DNA of 64,000 nt from Tissierellia bacterium (GCA_012735215.1 JAAYHX010000015.1:1-64000); one strand, 5' to 3'. Positions 17,954 through 27,253 are shown, counted from the first letter of the stretch. Notes: a model not told the origin generated them from the sequence alone. Numbers and translations: made by a program.

Positions 17954-18598
17954 GTGTTTGAAATTTTTAAAGATACACATAAAATAATTGGAAAGCATAT
18001 TCATGAAAACATATATGATATTTATGGTATAAAACTTGATGAGAACAAGCTTCTATGGGGTTCTGTATCCCCAGATGTCTATCCAAAGTATAGGTTTCAC
18101 AGACATTATAAGAAAGAAAGCTTAGATTATGTGGCAAGTGAAATTGCAAAGCTAGTTTTCATCAGTAGATTATGTGATTTTGATGGGAGAATGGATCCCA
18201 TTTTATCAAAATTATTAAGTTATAGATTAGGAGTTGTATCTCATTATCTAAGTGATTTTGTTTGTTTACCACATGCTGAAAGGTGGACTTTTAGCACTAA
18301 CATGGTTAAACACATAAATTATGAATCAAAACTAAATGACTATGCTATACATCATGAGTTTAAGAAAAATGTAATAACTGTAGATGATATTGATATATTT
18401 AGGGATAGAGTAATTAGGCTGAAACCAATTATAAAACAGTTTATTGAAGATGTTGTAGAAGAATATTCCTTAAAGACTGGGTATGAAAACGATCTAAATT
18501 TTGCCTTATCATTGAACTTAAAGTTGGCATACTTTGTAATTGATACTGCAAAAGCATATAAACTTGGTGCTTATAAGCATTTTGCATTTGAATTTTAA
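17954..18598 (+). CDS. Zinc-dependent phospholipase C-like protein
   Basis: 214 aa. All-helical, His/Asp-rich, matching the Zn_dep_PLPC family. Likely metal-ligand clusters are SPDVYPKYRFHRHY, GVVSHYLSDFVCLPHAER and HHEF. There is no signal peptide, so unlike the secreted clostridial toxins this should be cytoplasmic. Its substrate is unknown; small members of this family are common in Clostridia. The start is GTG at 17954 behind TAGGGGA. The gene ends at a strong terminator. Confidence 0.8.
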   Translation: MFEIFKDTHKIIGKHIHENIYDIYGIKLDENKLLWGSVSPDVYPKYRFHRHYKKESLDYVASEIAKLVFISRLCDFDGRMDPILSKLLSYRLGVVSHYLSDFVCLPHAERWTFSTNMVKHINYESKLNDYAIHHEFKKNVITVDDIDIFRDRVIRLKPIIKQFIEDVVEEYSLKTGYENDLNFALSLNLKLAYFVIDTAKAYKLGAYKHFAFEF

Positions 18599-18631
18599 TC
18601 CTTCTTATATGTTTTATAAGAAGGATTTTTT
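18597..18631 (+). terminator. Terminator
   Basis: AATCCTTCTTATA-TGTTT-TATAAGAAGGATT followed by T5, a perfect 13-bp stem. Confidence 0.88.
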
Positions 18632-18656
18632 CAATTCAGCATAGGGAGGAAATGAC

Positions 18657-19703
18657 ATGAAAAAAATACAATTAAAAGTTTTCTTGCTAACTATACTAAT
18701 AATTAGCCTGCTTTTAACCGGCTGTGATAATAATGCAATTAATGAACCTATAAACAATACAGGTCAAGATGACTTGATAGTACATTATCTGGATGTAGGC
18801 CAAGGGGATAGTGTACTGATTCAATTCCCGGGAGGGAGGACAGCCATAATTGATGGAGGTACAAGGGAGTCTGGTGAGAAGATAGTCAGCTATATAAAGA
18901 ATCTGGGTGTGAAAAGGCTAGATTATTTGATAGCAACCCATCCTCATGAAGATCACATAGGTGGCTTGCCTGAAGTAATAAGAAACTTTGAAGTTGGCAA
19001 TGTATACATGCCAAACAAAACTGCAAACACCAAGATATTTGAGGAATTATTAAATGTAATAGAAAATAAGGGGTTGAAGATAACTATAGCAGAAGGTATC
19101 TATTCCATTATTGATGAAAATAATTTAAAGTTTGCTATTCTAGGGCCTGTTAAAGACAATTACTCAAATACCAATGACTATTCTATTGTTTCCAAAATAG
19201 AATTCATAAATACTTCATTTATTTTTACTGGAGACATTGAAAAAGAAGCTGAGATGGATTTACTAGAAGCTGGTTACAATCTCAAGTCTGATGTGCTTAA
19301 GGTTGCCCATCACGGCAGTAGCACTTCTAATACGGAAGAATTCTTAGAAGAAGTAGCTCCCAAATACTCAGTTATTAGCTTAGGAAAAGACAATGCATAT
19401 GGGCATCCTCATAAGGAAATATTAGAAAGGCTTAATAAGATTGATACCAAAGTACTACGAACTGATAAATTAGGTGATATTGTTATAAAATCTGATGGAG
19501 AAAATATAATAGTCGACAAAGTAGATATGGGAATAGGTGGCAATCAATTTGATGCTACATTATACATAGGGAACAAGAATACTAAAATATTTCACTCTGA
19601 AGATTGTAGGTCTTTGCCCAAAGTGGAGAATCAAGTAATATTCAATTCCTATGAGGAAGCCATAGAGGCTGATTATAATCCTCATTCCCAATGTATTAAA
19701 TAG
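18657..19703 (+). CDS. ComEC/Rec2-like MBL-fold lipoprotein with C-terminal Ada-type zinc segment
   Basis: 348 aa. Signal peptide with lipobox LLTGC (Cys23), so it is anchored outside the membrane. Residues about 40-280 are the beta-lactamase fold of the ComEC C-terminal domain (LDVGQGDSVLIQFPGG, ATHPHEDHIGGLPE with HxHxDH, and VAHHGSSTS). It lacks the ComEC membrane channel. The C-terminal 45 residues (KIFHSEDCRSLP, then EEAIEADYNPHSQC) resemble the Ada zinc-binding module, with one Cys position replaced. Extracellular nuclease activity is the usual suggestion. It precedes its common partner, DUF3006, by 13 bases. Confidence 0.88.
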   Translation: MKKIQLKVFLLTILIISLLLTGCDNNAINEPINNTGQDDLIVHYLDVGQGDSVLIQFPGGRTAIIDGGTRESGEKIVSYIKNLGVKRLDYLIATHPHEDHIGGLPEVIRNFEVGNVYMPNKTANTKIFEELLNVIENKGLKITIAEGIYSIIDENNLKFAILGPVKDNYSNTNDYSIVSKIEFINTSFIFTGDIEKEAEMDLLEAGYNLKSDVLKVAHHGSSTSNTEEFLEEVAPKYSVISLGKDNAYGHPHKEILERLNKIDTKVLRTDKLGDIVIKSDGENIIVDKVDMGIGGNQFDATLYIGNKNTKIFHSEDCRSLPKVENQVIFNSYEEAIEADYNPHSQCIK

Positions 19704-19716
19704 GAGGTATGATACA

Positions 19717-19944
19717 GTGAAGGGTATTGTTGATAGGATTGAAGGTAGCAAGGTAGTAGTAGAGTTGGATGAGGGAGGAACCATGAAAGTATTTGATAGG
19801 GATCTGTTTCCTGAGACCTTGGGAGAAGGAGACGTGGTTGTATTTAAAGATGGGAAGTTCGTTGTGGACAAAGAAGAAACGGAAAGTAGAAAGGAATATA
19901 TAGATAACCTATTCCAAAAGTTAATAGATAAAGGCATGGATTAG
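19717..19944 (+). CDS. DUF3006 domain protein
   Basis: 75 aa. Beta-rich start KGIVDRIEGSKVVVELDEGG and short helical tail match DUF3006, a small family regularly encoded directly after ComEC-like MBL proteins. The GTG start has AGGAGG 9 bases upstream. Function unknown; cotranscription with the MBL lipoprotein is likely. Confidence 0.85.
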   Translation: MKGIVDRIEGSKVVVELDEGGTMKVFDRDLFPETLGEGDVVVFKDGKFVVDKEETESRKEYIDNLFQKLIDKGMD

Positions 19945-19957
19945 ACCATGCCTTATT
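19930..19957. terminator. Bidirectional terminator
   Basis: AAGGCATGG-ATTAGA-CCATGCCTT at the end of the DUF3006 gene, facing the convergent symporter gene. Confidence 0.8.
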
Positions 19958-19958
19958 T

Positions 19959-21134
19959 TTATGCCTGCTTATTCAATTTGTATCCTGAAATCTTATTTAC
20001 AAGAAGTGCTATTGCACCATCTCCAGTAATGTTAGTTGCAGTACCGAAGCTATCTTGTGCAACATACAATGCAATCATTAATGAAAGTAGAGCTTGTGGG
20101 AAGCCAAGCATTGATTCCAATATACCTAGTGCTGCCATAACTGCGCCTCCAGGTACTCCAGGAGCTGCAACCATGGTTATACCTAACATCAATATGAATG
20201 GGAACATGCTAGCAAAGCTAACAGGCATATTGTTTAACATCATTATTGCTATAGAACAGCTTACTAAAGTGATAGTACTTCCCGATAGGTGGATAGTAGC
20301 ACATAATGGAACTACAAACTCTGCTACCTCATCTTGAACCCCATTCTTCTTTGTTTGTGCAAGAGTAACGGGGATAGTTGCTGCAGAAGACTGAGTACCT
20401 ATAGCTGTTAGGTAAGCAGGTATCATGTTTTTTAGTAATCTAAAAGGATTTCCTCCTGCAAAAGTACCACCGACTATAAACTGTATAACAAGTACAGTTA
20501 GGTGAAGTAGAATCACCATAATGAATACTCTAGAGAATACTGAAAGTATGGTTACTACTTGACCAGCATGGGTCATGTTTGCAAATATTCCTAGTATATG
20601 GAATGGAAGTAGTGGTATTATTATCTTTGATATAAGCTTTTCTATTATAGCCTGAAACTCTTGCATAACTTTCTTTATTGCTTCACTTTTTACAGCAGCA
20701 ATTCCAAGACCTATTGTGAAGGCTATCAATAGTGCTGTCATAACTCCAAATATTGGGGGCATTTCAACAGTGAAAAATGGCTCTAATAACGCTTCTTCTG
20801 GATTGACAGCATCTACATTTAAGCTTTCCCCTGCTAGAATTCTAGGTAATACTACTGATGAAGTAAAATAAGCTAAAGAACCTGAAAAGATAGTGGATAC
20901 ATACGCAATAAGCGCTGTGATACCTAATAGTTTACCTGCCTTTTCACCTAATTCTCCAATACCAGGGGCAACGAATCCAACTATTATCAATGGAATAGTG
21001 AAGGAAAGAAAGTTACCAAATAATCCATTGAAAGTAGCCAAGGTTTGAACAGACCACTTAGGTCCAACACTTCCAATTATAATACCTAATATAATTGCAA
21101 TAATTAATTTAGGTAATAAACCAAGTTTCTTCAT
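19959..21134 (-). CDS. Sodium:dicarboxylate/amino-acid symporter (DAACS/SLC1 family)
   Basis: 391 aa integral membrane protein with about eight helices plus re-entrant hairpins. Family signatures are the serine-rich hairpin AIGTQSSAATIPVTL and the NITGDGAIALLVNK region at the C-terminus. It couples Na+ or H+ to uptake of a dicarboxylate, Asp/Glu, or Ser/Thr; the substrate cannot be fixed from sequence. RBS AAGGAGGA precedes the ATG, with a consensus promoter upstream. Confidence 0.9.
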   Translation of the reverse strand: MKKLGLLPKLIIAIILGIIIGSVGPKWSVQTLATFNGLFGNFLSFTIPLIIVGFVAPGIGELGEKAGKLLGITALIAYVSTIFSGSLAYFTSSVVLPRILAGESLNVDAVNPEEALLEPFFTVEMPPIFGVMTALLIAFTIGLGIAAVKSEAIKKVMQEFQAIIEKLISKIIIPLLPFHILGIFANMTHAGQVVTILSVFSRVFIMVILLHLTVLVIQFIVGGTFAGGNPFRLLKNMIPAYLTAIGTQSSAATIPVTLAQTKKNGVQDEVAEFVVPLCATIHLSGSTITLVSCSIAIMMLNNMPVSFASMFPFILMLGITMVAAPGVPGGAVMAALGILESMLGFPQALLSLMIALYVAQDSFGTATNITGDGAIALLVNKISGYKLNKQA

Positions 21135-21176
21135 ATAAAGTCCTCCTTTATGTTATGTGATGTTGTAAATAAGGTA

Positions 21177-21205
21177 AATTTAACAGAAAAATGAAAATCT
21201 GTCAA
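21177..21205 (-). promoter_or_regulatory. Sigma-A-type promoter of the symporter gene
   Basis: On the minus strand TTGACA (21205-21200), a 17-base spacer, then TAAATT (21182-21177), about 43 bases before the start codon. Confidence 0.7.
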
Positions 21206-21455
21206 CTAATATATACACCTAATTACAATATATTATTCGATTATTTTTGCAGTTTTAATCAGAAATTATATTTTTATTATTAATTTTTTACAAAAGATTC
21301 ATTATAAGCGGACAAATCACTAATTTTCTAAAATGCAATAAAAAACAAATTAATAAATTTTGGAAAAGACTTGACTATACAGTGAAATGTAAAGTATCCA
21401 ATTAAATTTAATAATTAAGAATTATAAAATATTATAAAATAATTATAAAATTTAC

Positions 21456-21484
21456 TTGACATTTTTGGAAGGTTACTATATAAT
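21456..21484 (+). promoter_or_regulatory. Sigma-A-type promoter of the asnA T-box leader
   Basis: TTGACA, exactly 17 bases, TATAAT. This is a perfect consensus ending 24 bases before the T-box begins. The remaining 21206-21455 stretch is very AT-rich and holds nothing else that I can support. Confidence 0.85.
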
Positions 21485-21507
21485 ATTTCATTAAAATAAG
21501 ATAAAAG

Positions 21508-21770
21508 CTATGACAGGAAGAGTAGTCATTAAGGAAGTTACAGAGAGTTGGCGGCTGGTGGAAGTCCAACACGGAATTAATGATGAAGAACATCCTGGAG
21601 CAGCTAACCGAAATTTGACTTAGGTCAAAGAGTAGACTTAGACGGGTATAGTCCGTTATCAACTATACAGTATAGATTATTGTACTGGTAAGAGTGAGCG
21701 CTATGCTAATTAAGGTGGCACCACGGAAGTTAACCTTTCGTCCTTTGGATGGAAGGAATTTTTATTTTTT
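21508..21770 (+). promoter_or_regulatory. T-box riboswitch, Asn-specific
   Basis: Complete T-box leader: stem I start with AGGAAGAGTAG, the AG-bulge/loop region, and specifier AAC at 21589-21591 within GAAGAACATCCTGGAG. The T-box AAGGTGGCACCACGG is at 21712-21726, followed by the terminator hairpin (CCTTTCGTCC/GGATGGAAGG plus T run). Uncharged tRNA-Asn should stabilise the antiterminator and switch on asnA. Confidence 0.93.
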
Positions 21771-21783
21771 GGGAGGTTTGAAA

Positions 21784-22761
21784 ATGAAGAAATTAGATTT
21801 AATAGAGACTCAAATTGCTATTAAGTTGATAAAGGATTATTTTGAAAGGGAGTTGGCAAAAAAGTTAAATTTGATAAGGGTTTCTGCTCCATTATTTGTG
21901 AGACCTGAAACTGGACTAAACGATAATCTAAGTGGCGTTGAAAAACCAGTTTCTTTTTCAATAAGAAAACACAATATCAGAGCAGAAATAGTTCAGTCCT
22001 TGGCTAAGTGGAAAAGGATGGCTCTAAAAACCTATGGATTTAGGGTAGGAGAAGGAATATATACTGACATGAATGCTATAAGACCGGATGAGATACTAGA
22101 CCATACCCATTCCATATATGTAGATCAATGGGATTGGGAGCAGATGATCTCTAAGGAGGACAGAAACGAAAGCTATCTAAAGAAAACTGTTGAGCAAATA
22201 TATGATGTCTTTAAGGAAACAGAGAACATGATAAATAGAAAGTATCCAATATTTGAAAAGAAATTACCTGATAAGATTAAATTTATAACCACCCAAGAGC
22301 TTGAAGACTTATATCCAGATAAAGAACCAAAGGAACGAGAACACCTAATCTGCAGAGAACATAAAGCTGTTTTCTTAATGAAAATAGGGAAAAAATTGAG
22401 ATCAGGAAAACCCCATGACAGCAGGTCACCAGATTATGATGATTGGGAATTAAATGGAGATATAATCTTTTGGAATCCAGTTATAAAGGAAGCTTTAGAA
22501 TTATCAAGTATGGGTATAAGAGTAGATGCAGTTTCTTTAAAAAGGCAGCTACAGGAGGCAAGAGCCTTAGATAGGCTGGAATTACCTTACCATAGATTGC
22601 TACTAGATGAAAAACTTCCATTTACAATAGGTGGAGGAATTGGTCAATCTAGAATTTGCATGTATTTTTTAGAAAAAAAACATATAGGGGAGGTACAGGC
22701 ATCTATTTGGACTGATTCAATAATTAAAGAATGTCAGCAGAATAATATCTTTTTACTTTAA
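21784..22761 (+). CDS. asnA: Aspartate--ammonia ligase (asparagine synthetase A)
   Basis: 325 aa, normal length. It makes Asn from Asp, NH3 and ATP in the cytoplasm, with a class II aaRS-like fold. Motifs are VSAPLFVRPETGLNDNLSGV, RPDEILDHTHSIYVDQWDWE and the C-terminal GGGIGQSR. The start is ATG 21784 with GGGAGG 7 bases before; the reading frame runs back into the T-box, but that part is leader RNA. Its Asn-type T-box agrees with the function. Confidence 0.97.
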   Translation: MKKLDLIETQIAIKLIKDYFERELAKKLNLIRVSAPLFVRPETGLNDNLSGVEKPVSFSIRKHNIRAEIVQSLAKWKRMALKTYGFRVGEGIYTDMNAIRPDEILDHTHSIYVDQWDWEQMISKEDRNESYLKKTVEQIYDVFKETENMINRKYPIFEKKLPDKIKFITTQELEDLYPDKEPKEREHLICREHKAVFLMKIGKKLRSGKPHDSRSPDYDDWELNGDIIFWNPVIKEALELSSMGIRVDAVSLKRQLQEARALDRLELPYHRLLLDEKLPFTIGGGIGQSRICMYFLEKKHIGEVQASIWTDSIIKECQQNNIFLL

Positions 22762-22808
22762 AACAAAAATATTGTAAAATATAAAGTAAAAGATAGAGGA
22801 GTACGGTT

Positions 22809-23240
22809 ATGTTTTTTAGACAAAAATTACCATATATAATATTAGGAATCGGAATAGGAATTTTGTTGACGAATACTGTCTATAGTTTTTATTCGAAAAC
22901 TGAATCTAAAGACTATACTCAAGAAGAGATTATAGAAAAAGCTAAAGAATTGGGTATGGTTTTTTTGAAGGATGCAATTAAAGTAGATAATACCGATGAA
23001 AATGAATCGGATAAAGAAGAGAAGCCAAAGGAAGTTCAAATTGTTATTGAAAAAGGTGATGTTTTAGATAAGATAGCTAATAATCTATACACTGCCGGAT
23101 TAATAGATGAAGTGGATGAGTTTAAGAAGTATGTTTATGATAGAGATCTAGAATCGAAATTTAGAGTCGGAACCTATACTCTTGAAGCAGGTATGGAATA
23201 CGAAGAAATTATCGATATTTTGCAAAAGAGGAAAAAATAA
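22809..23240 (+). CDS. Small membrane-anchored MltG/YceG-like protein
   Basis: 143 aa. An N-terminal membrane helix (about 8-27), a charged linker, and a C-terminal segment (about 75-140) of the type VIEKGDVLDKIANNLYTAGL...FRVGTYTLEAGM. This is the LysM-like N-terminal part of endolytic transglycosylase MltG. The catalytic domain is absent, so it is probably a wall-binding protein rather than an enzyme. Similar short forms are common in Clostridia. Confidence 0.7.
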   Translation: MFFRQKLPYIILGIGIGILLTNTVYSFYSKTESKDYTQEEIIEKAKELGMVFLKDAIKVDNTDENESDKEEKPKEVQIVIEKGDVLDKIANNLYTAGLIDEVDEFKKYVYDRDLESKFRVGTYTLEAGMEYEEIIDILQKRKK

Positions 23241-23261
23241 TACAGCAGTACTATTCATAGC

Positions 23262-23293
23262 AAGCATTGAAATTGCTTCAATGCTTCTTTTTT
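23262..23293 (+). terminator. Terminator
   Basis: AAGCATTGAA-ATTGC-TTCAATGCTT followed by CTTTTTT. Confidence 0.88.
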
Positions 23294-23440
23294 GACTTTT
23301 TAAATATTAAAAAATATCCAAGTTTTTGTCCAAGGGCTTAGATAGATGTAGTATAATATATTATATTATCGAATAAAAAGGAAAATTTAGAGTTTATTTA
23401 TAGCTGTTGTTGGAGACAATTGCTAATGGGAGGGATTAAT

Positions 23441-24175
23441 TTGGTTTTAGCAAAAGGAGAACTTACTCATATATACCAAGGGCTGATTTACAACTTTCTA
23501 TATAACAACGACATAAATTCCATCCATATCCTCCTAAATTTATTTGATGTAGAAATACACATGAGCAACTTATATCCTAAGTATAGATGTATTAAAGAAA
23601 TAAAGAAAGGGATAAAGAAAGCACTATTTCCCAGAAGAAACAGGCAATTGGTTTCCAATAACGTGTCCATGTTAATCCATGAAGATATAGATAGGTTGGA
23701 GTTGACCTTGTATTTAATAGGGTATAATGATGGTTACTATGATAAAAAATGGGTCAACCCGTTAGAAGATATTGCTGTTAGATACTACTCCCTTGAAGAG
23801 GTTTATGGGAGAAAATTTTTGTTTCACTATGATACATCTTTAAAGGAAATTCAGAAAATGATAAAAGAGATAGATAATGAAATAGATACAAGGGAAGCTA
23901 AAGAAAACACTATAAATGATTTTATATCTAGATATTGTGAAAAGATGATTAAGAAAAAGATATTTAATTTAAATTCTTACATAGACAAGCAGCTAACCAT
24001 AGAGTATAGTATAAGAAAACCGGATATTACAGAAGAAGGGACCCTGTTGTCCGTAAAGGAATTAAATAAAATATACAATATCATTTTAAAGACCGTAAAG
24101 AAAAACATGAAAAGTACATATAAGGAAGCCTACTGGTTTGGACTTAATGATAAGGTCTTAAATAGATATTCATAA
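23441..24175 (+). CDS. Uncharacterised cytoplasmic protein
   Basis: 244 aa from TTG 23441, which sits 6 bases after GGGAGGG. I do not recognise it. There is no signal peptide or membrane segment. It has a basic stretch (KEIKKGIKKALFPRRNRQ, about residues 57-74), a helical, charged middle, and a C-terminal YKEAYWFGLNDKVLNRY. Conserved-looking tyrosines (YLIGYNDGYYDKKW) recur. Upstream, TATAAT lies about 70 bases before the start with a weak -35. It is followed by the BofC-like gene. Confidence 0.6.
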   Translation: MVLAKGELTHIYQGLIYNFLYNNDINSIHILLNLFDVEIHMSNLYPKYRCIKEIKKGIKKALFPRRNRQLVSNNVSMLIHEDIDRLELTLYLIGYNDGYYDKKWVNPLEDIAVRYYSLEEVYGRKFLFHYDTSLKEIQKMIKEIDNEIDTREAKENTINDFISRYCEKMIKKKIFNLNSYIDKQLTIEYSIRKPDITEEGTLLSVKELNKIYNIILKTVKKNMKSTYKEAYWFGLNDKVLNRYS

Positions 24176-24234
24176 TGTATATTTTTTAAAAAATTGGAAA
24201 AAATATCTCTCTAGAAAGTATTGGAGGGATATTT

Positions 24235-24810
24235 TTGAAAGAAAAGAAAGGTATATTTATATTCCTATTTTGCTTTGTTTTGTTTCTAGGCAGTTTCGTC
24301 ATTGGATATGATCTGATGAAAAGAGCTAATAAGGATCCGTTAAAAGCAGAAGAAAATACAAACATTAAGGATATAGAGATCATACATGAAGAGGATAGGA
24401 TTTCACCCAATACGGTTATTGAGATTGAAATAAAATATAAGGAATGTAATCATACTATTACCAAATTAGCTGAAATAGATGATATAATTATCAATATGAC
24501 AGAAGAAGAATATAGGGAATATATTAAGGAAAACTTACCTAATGTTAAGATACTATCCTTTTCAGCTAAAGAAATCCAATTGGCAGAAGAAAGAAATCAT
24601 CTTTGCCCAAATCACTATATAGTGGGAGAGGCAGATAACAAGGTAGCAATCTATAAGATAGACGAAAATGGAGAAAGATATGTCTATAAAATATTTGATG
24701 ATTACCCCATTGCCCTACTTAAAAAAGTAGACCAGAAAAAGTTACAAGAGGGTATTGTGGTGGATTCAGAAGAGGAACTATCAGATGTATTAGAAAATTT
24801 CATTTCATAA
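24235..24810 (+). CDS. BofC-like protein with membrane anchor
   Basis: 191 aa. An N-terminal signal-anchor helix (about 5-26) is followed by an exported domain with ECNHTITKLAEID and, at the C-terminus, YKIDENGERYVYKIFDDYPI, matching the BofC C-terminal domain. In Bacillus subtilis BofC sits between the spore membranes and restrains SpoIVB during sigma-K activation, and its gene lies near ruvAB, as here. TTG start behind GGAGGG. Two cysteines (CNH, LCPNH) could pair outside the cell. The function here is inferred. Confidence 0.75.
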   Translation: MKEKKGIFIFLFCFVLFLGSFVIGYDLMKRANKDPLKAEENTNIKDIEIIHEEDRISPNTVIEIEIKYKECNHTITKLAEIDDIIINMTEEEYREYIKENLPNVKILSFSAKEIQLAEERNHLCPNHYIVGEADNKVAIYKIDENGERYVYKIFDDYPIALLKKVDQKKLQEGIVVDSEEELSDVLENFIS

Positions 24811-24840
24811 CTAAGTTAGTTAAACTAACTTAGTTTTTTT
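24809..24840 (+). terminator. Terminator between bofC-like gene and ruvC
   Basis: AACTAAGTTAGTT/AACTAACTTAGTT, a perfect inverted repeat ending in T8. Confidence 0.9.
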
Positions 24841-24893
24841 AAAAATTTATTAGAAACATATGTTATAATTTATATAACTTGAAGGTGAGCAAT

Positions 24894-25388
24894 ATGATTA
24901 TACTAGGCATTGACCCAGGACTAGCAATAGTTGGATACGGAGTTATAGAATATTTAGGAAATAAATACAGGGTAATAGATTATGGAGCTATTACTACTGA
25001 GTCTGACATGGATTTTCCTGACAGACTAAAGATGATATATGATGAACTGTCACATATCATAGATAGGTACAAGCCTGAAGATTTAGCAATGGAAGAACTG
25101 TTCTTCAATAAAAATGTAAAAACAGCCATAAAAGTTGGACAAGCAAGGGGTGTCCAAATACTCTGTGCTAAGAATAAGGGCTTGGACATTTATGAGTATA
25201 CGCCACTTCAGGTAAAACAGGCAGTAGTTGGTTATGGGAGAGCTGAAAAAAGTCAGGTTCAGGAGATGGTAAAGGTATTGTTGAATCTTAAAGAGATACC
25301 TAAACCTGATGATGTGGCAGATGCCTTAGCAGTGGCTATATGTCACAGCAGTAGTATAAACTACAAAGATATGTTTAGAATGAAATAA
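24894..25388 (+). CDS. ruvC: Holliday junction resolvase RuvC
   Basis: 164 aa. It cuts Holliday junctions during recombination, acting with RuvAB. The acidic catalytic set is in place: D7 (GIDPG), E67/E68 (AMEELFF), D140 and D143 ([13 protein letters not shown]). I chose ATG 24894 with GAAGGTGAG just upstream; the frame opens further back at a TTG at 24879. First gene of the ruvCAB operon. Confidence 0.97.
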   Translation: MIILGIDPGLAIVGYGVIEYLGNKYRVIDYGAITTESDMDFPDRLKMIYDELSHIIDRYKPEDLAMEELFFNKNVKTAIKVGQARGVQILCAKNKGLDIYEYTPLQVKQAVVGYGRAEKSQVQEMVKVLLNLKEIPKPDDVADALAVAICHSSSINYKDMFRMK

Positions 25389-25402
25389 TAAGGGTGATAG
25401 AT

Positions 25403-25984
25403 TTGTATGAGTACATAAAAGGGAAGCTTGTTGATATAAAAGAGGATTATGTTATATTGGAAAATGGAGGAATAGGATATAGGATATATACTTCAAGAAA
25501 TTCCCTTATTGATTTAAATCTTTATGAAAACGCTACTATATACACCTACTTTGTAGTTAGGGAAGATGGTGTATACTTGTATGGATTTACTACAGAAGAG
25601 GAGCTTGAAATGTTTAACAAGCTTATTATGGTGTCAAAAATAGGGCCAAAGGTAGCCTTGGGTATTTTATCCACTTTAACTCCAGGGCAGATAGTAAATG
25701 CCATAAGAAACAATGAGGTAGATATATTATGCAGCGCTCCTGGAATTGGCAAAAAGACTGCAAATAGGATAATATTAGAGTTAAAAGATAGGATCCCAGA
25801 TAGCATAGTAGTGGACGAGGAAAATATATTAACTAAAAATAACCATGTCCAACTGGCTATAGATGGCATAATGACACTAGGGTATTCTAAAGGAGAGGTG
25901 CTTAAAACAATTAAACAGTTGGATCTTAATGATTTAGATGCTGAACAGATAATTAGGGAAGTTTTAAAAAGGTTATCAAATTAG
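25403..25984 (+). CDS. ruvA: Holliday junction branch-migration protein RuvA
   Basis: 193 aa. An OB-fold N-terminal domain (YEYIKGKLVDIKEDYVILE), two helix-hairpin-helix motifs (MVSKIGPKVALGIL and CSAPGIGKKTANRIILELK), and the C-terminal three-helix domain that binds RuvB. The TTG at 25403 gives the usual first residues and has AGGGTG 6 bases before; a GTG at 25394 is possible. It lies 14 bases after ruvC. Confidence 0.96.
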   Translation: MYEYIKGKLVDIKEDYVILENGGIGYRIYTSRNSLIDLNLYENATIYTYFVVREDGVYLYGFTTEEELEMFNKLIMVSKIGPKVALGILSTLTPGQIVNAIRNNEVDILCSAPGIGKKTANRIILELKDRIPDSIVVDEENILTKNNHVQLAIDGIMTLGYSKGEVLKTIKQLDLNDLDAEQIIREVLKRLSN

Positions 25985-26006
25985 TTGGGAAAGGTATTGA
26001 TTAAAT

Positions 26007-27020
26007 ATGGCTAGAATTGATGATGAAAGGATTGTTACAAATACAATCAAGAATGAAGATTTTGAAAATGAAAATACATTAAGACCCAAATGGCTTGATG
26101 AATACATAGGGCAGGACAAGGTTAAAGACAAGCTTAAGATTTTCATAAAAGCTGCTAAAAAGAGACAGGAACCTTTAGACCATGTGCTCTTATGTGGACC
26201 TCCTGGTCTAGGAAAGACTACTTTAGCTAATATTATAGCTAATGAGATGGGTGTAAATGTAAGAATAACTTCAGGACCAGCAATTGAAAGGCCGGGAGAT
26301 TTAGCAAGTATTCTCACTAATTTGAGTGAAGATGATGTGCTCTTTATTGATGAGATACATAGATTGAATAGGACTGTTGAGGAAATTCTGTACCCAGCCA
26401 TGGAAGATTATGCCTTAGATATAATTATCGGTAAAGGGCCAAGTGCTAGATCTATTAGATTGGATCTATCTAAGTTTACTTTGATTGGGGCTACCACAAG
26501 AGCGGGGCTACTAACTTCTCCTTTAAGGGATAGGTTTGGAGTAATACTAAATCTAGAGTTATATGATAATGAAAGCCTTAAAAATATAATCAAACGGTCT
26601 GCCAACATACTGAATATTGTAATTGAAGATGATGGAGCAATGGAAATAGCCAAAAGATCTAGGGGAACTCCTAGAATTGCTAACAGGCTGTTAAAAAGAG
26701 TCAGAGACTACGCTCAGGTTAAAGCTAATGGCATAATCACCTACCAAGTAGCAAAGGAAGGCCTTGAAATACTGGAAGTTGATGAATTAGGCTTGGATCA
26801 TGTTGATAGGAAGCTGATTCTCACAATTATAGAGAAATTTCAAGGAGGACCCGTTGGTATAGATACCTTATCAGCGGCTACAGGAGAGGAAAAGAACACC
26901 ATTGAAGATGTTTATGAACCCTATCTGCTTCAAATGAACTTTATAAATAGGACTCCAAGGGGAAGAGTTGCTACAAAGGAAGCATATGATCACTTTAACA
27001 TACCTTATAAGGAAGAATAG
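26007..27020 (+). CDS. ruvB: Holliday junction DNA helicase RuvB
   Basis: 337 aa AAA+ motor that drives branch migration. Walker [13 protein letters not shown], Walker [11 protein letters not shown], sensor [17 protein letters not shown] with the Arg finger, and a C-terminal winged helix ([17 protein letters not shown]). Full length, 22 bases after ruvA. Confidence 0.97.
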   Translation: MARIDDERIVTNTIKNEDFENENTLRPKWLDEYIGQDKVKDKLKIFIKAAKKRQEPLDHVLLCGPPGLGKTTLANIIANEMGVNVRITSGPAIERPGDLASILTNLSEDDVLFIDEIHRLNRTVEEILYPAMEDYALDIIIGKGPSARSIRLDLSKFTLIGATTRAGLLTSPLRDRFGVILNLELYDNESLKNIIKRSANILNIVIEDDGAMEIAKRSRGTPRIANRLLKRVRDYAQVKANGIITYQVAKEGLEILEVDELGLDHVDRKLILTIIEKFQGGPVGIDTLSAATGEEKNTIEDVYEPYLLQMNFINRTPRGRVATKEAYDHFNIPYKEE

Positions 27021-27033
27021 AGAGGTGAAGGTA

Positions 27034-27243
27034 TTGGATTCTCTAGGCAAGATGATTTTAACCTTGGGAATAACCCTTGTCTTTATAGGATTGTTATTGA
27101 TGATTGGAGGAAAATTAGGATTAGGGAAATTACCTGGGGATATACTCATTAGAAAGGGAAATGTGACATTTTTCTTCCCAATAGTCTCCAGTATAATTTT
27201 AAGTTTAATACTCTCATTAATATTTAATCTGTTAAGGAAATAG
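27034..27243 (+). CDS. DUF2905 family membrane protein
   Basis: About 69 aa, two membrane helices around the family core GKLGLGKLPGDILIRKGN. Function unknown; it often follows ruvB in Clostridia. The TTG at 27034 is preceded by AGAGG at 8 bases; a GTG at 27025 is the alternative. Confidence 0.85.
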   Translation: MDSLGKMILTLGITLVFIGLLLMIGGKLGLGKLPGDILIRKGNVTFFFPIVSSIILSLILSLIFNLLRK

Positions 27244-27253
27244 GGGGGATGAT

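Noticed and set aside
19948-20337. Plus-strand open frame inside the symporter gene
   Set aside because: It is a mirror of the minus-strand symporter coding sequence, with no RBS and no family resemblance.
21694-21783. In-frame extension of asnA upstream of 21784
   Set aside because: It lies inside the T-box and terminator; the ATG at 21784 has the RBS and the family's N-terminus.
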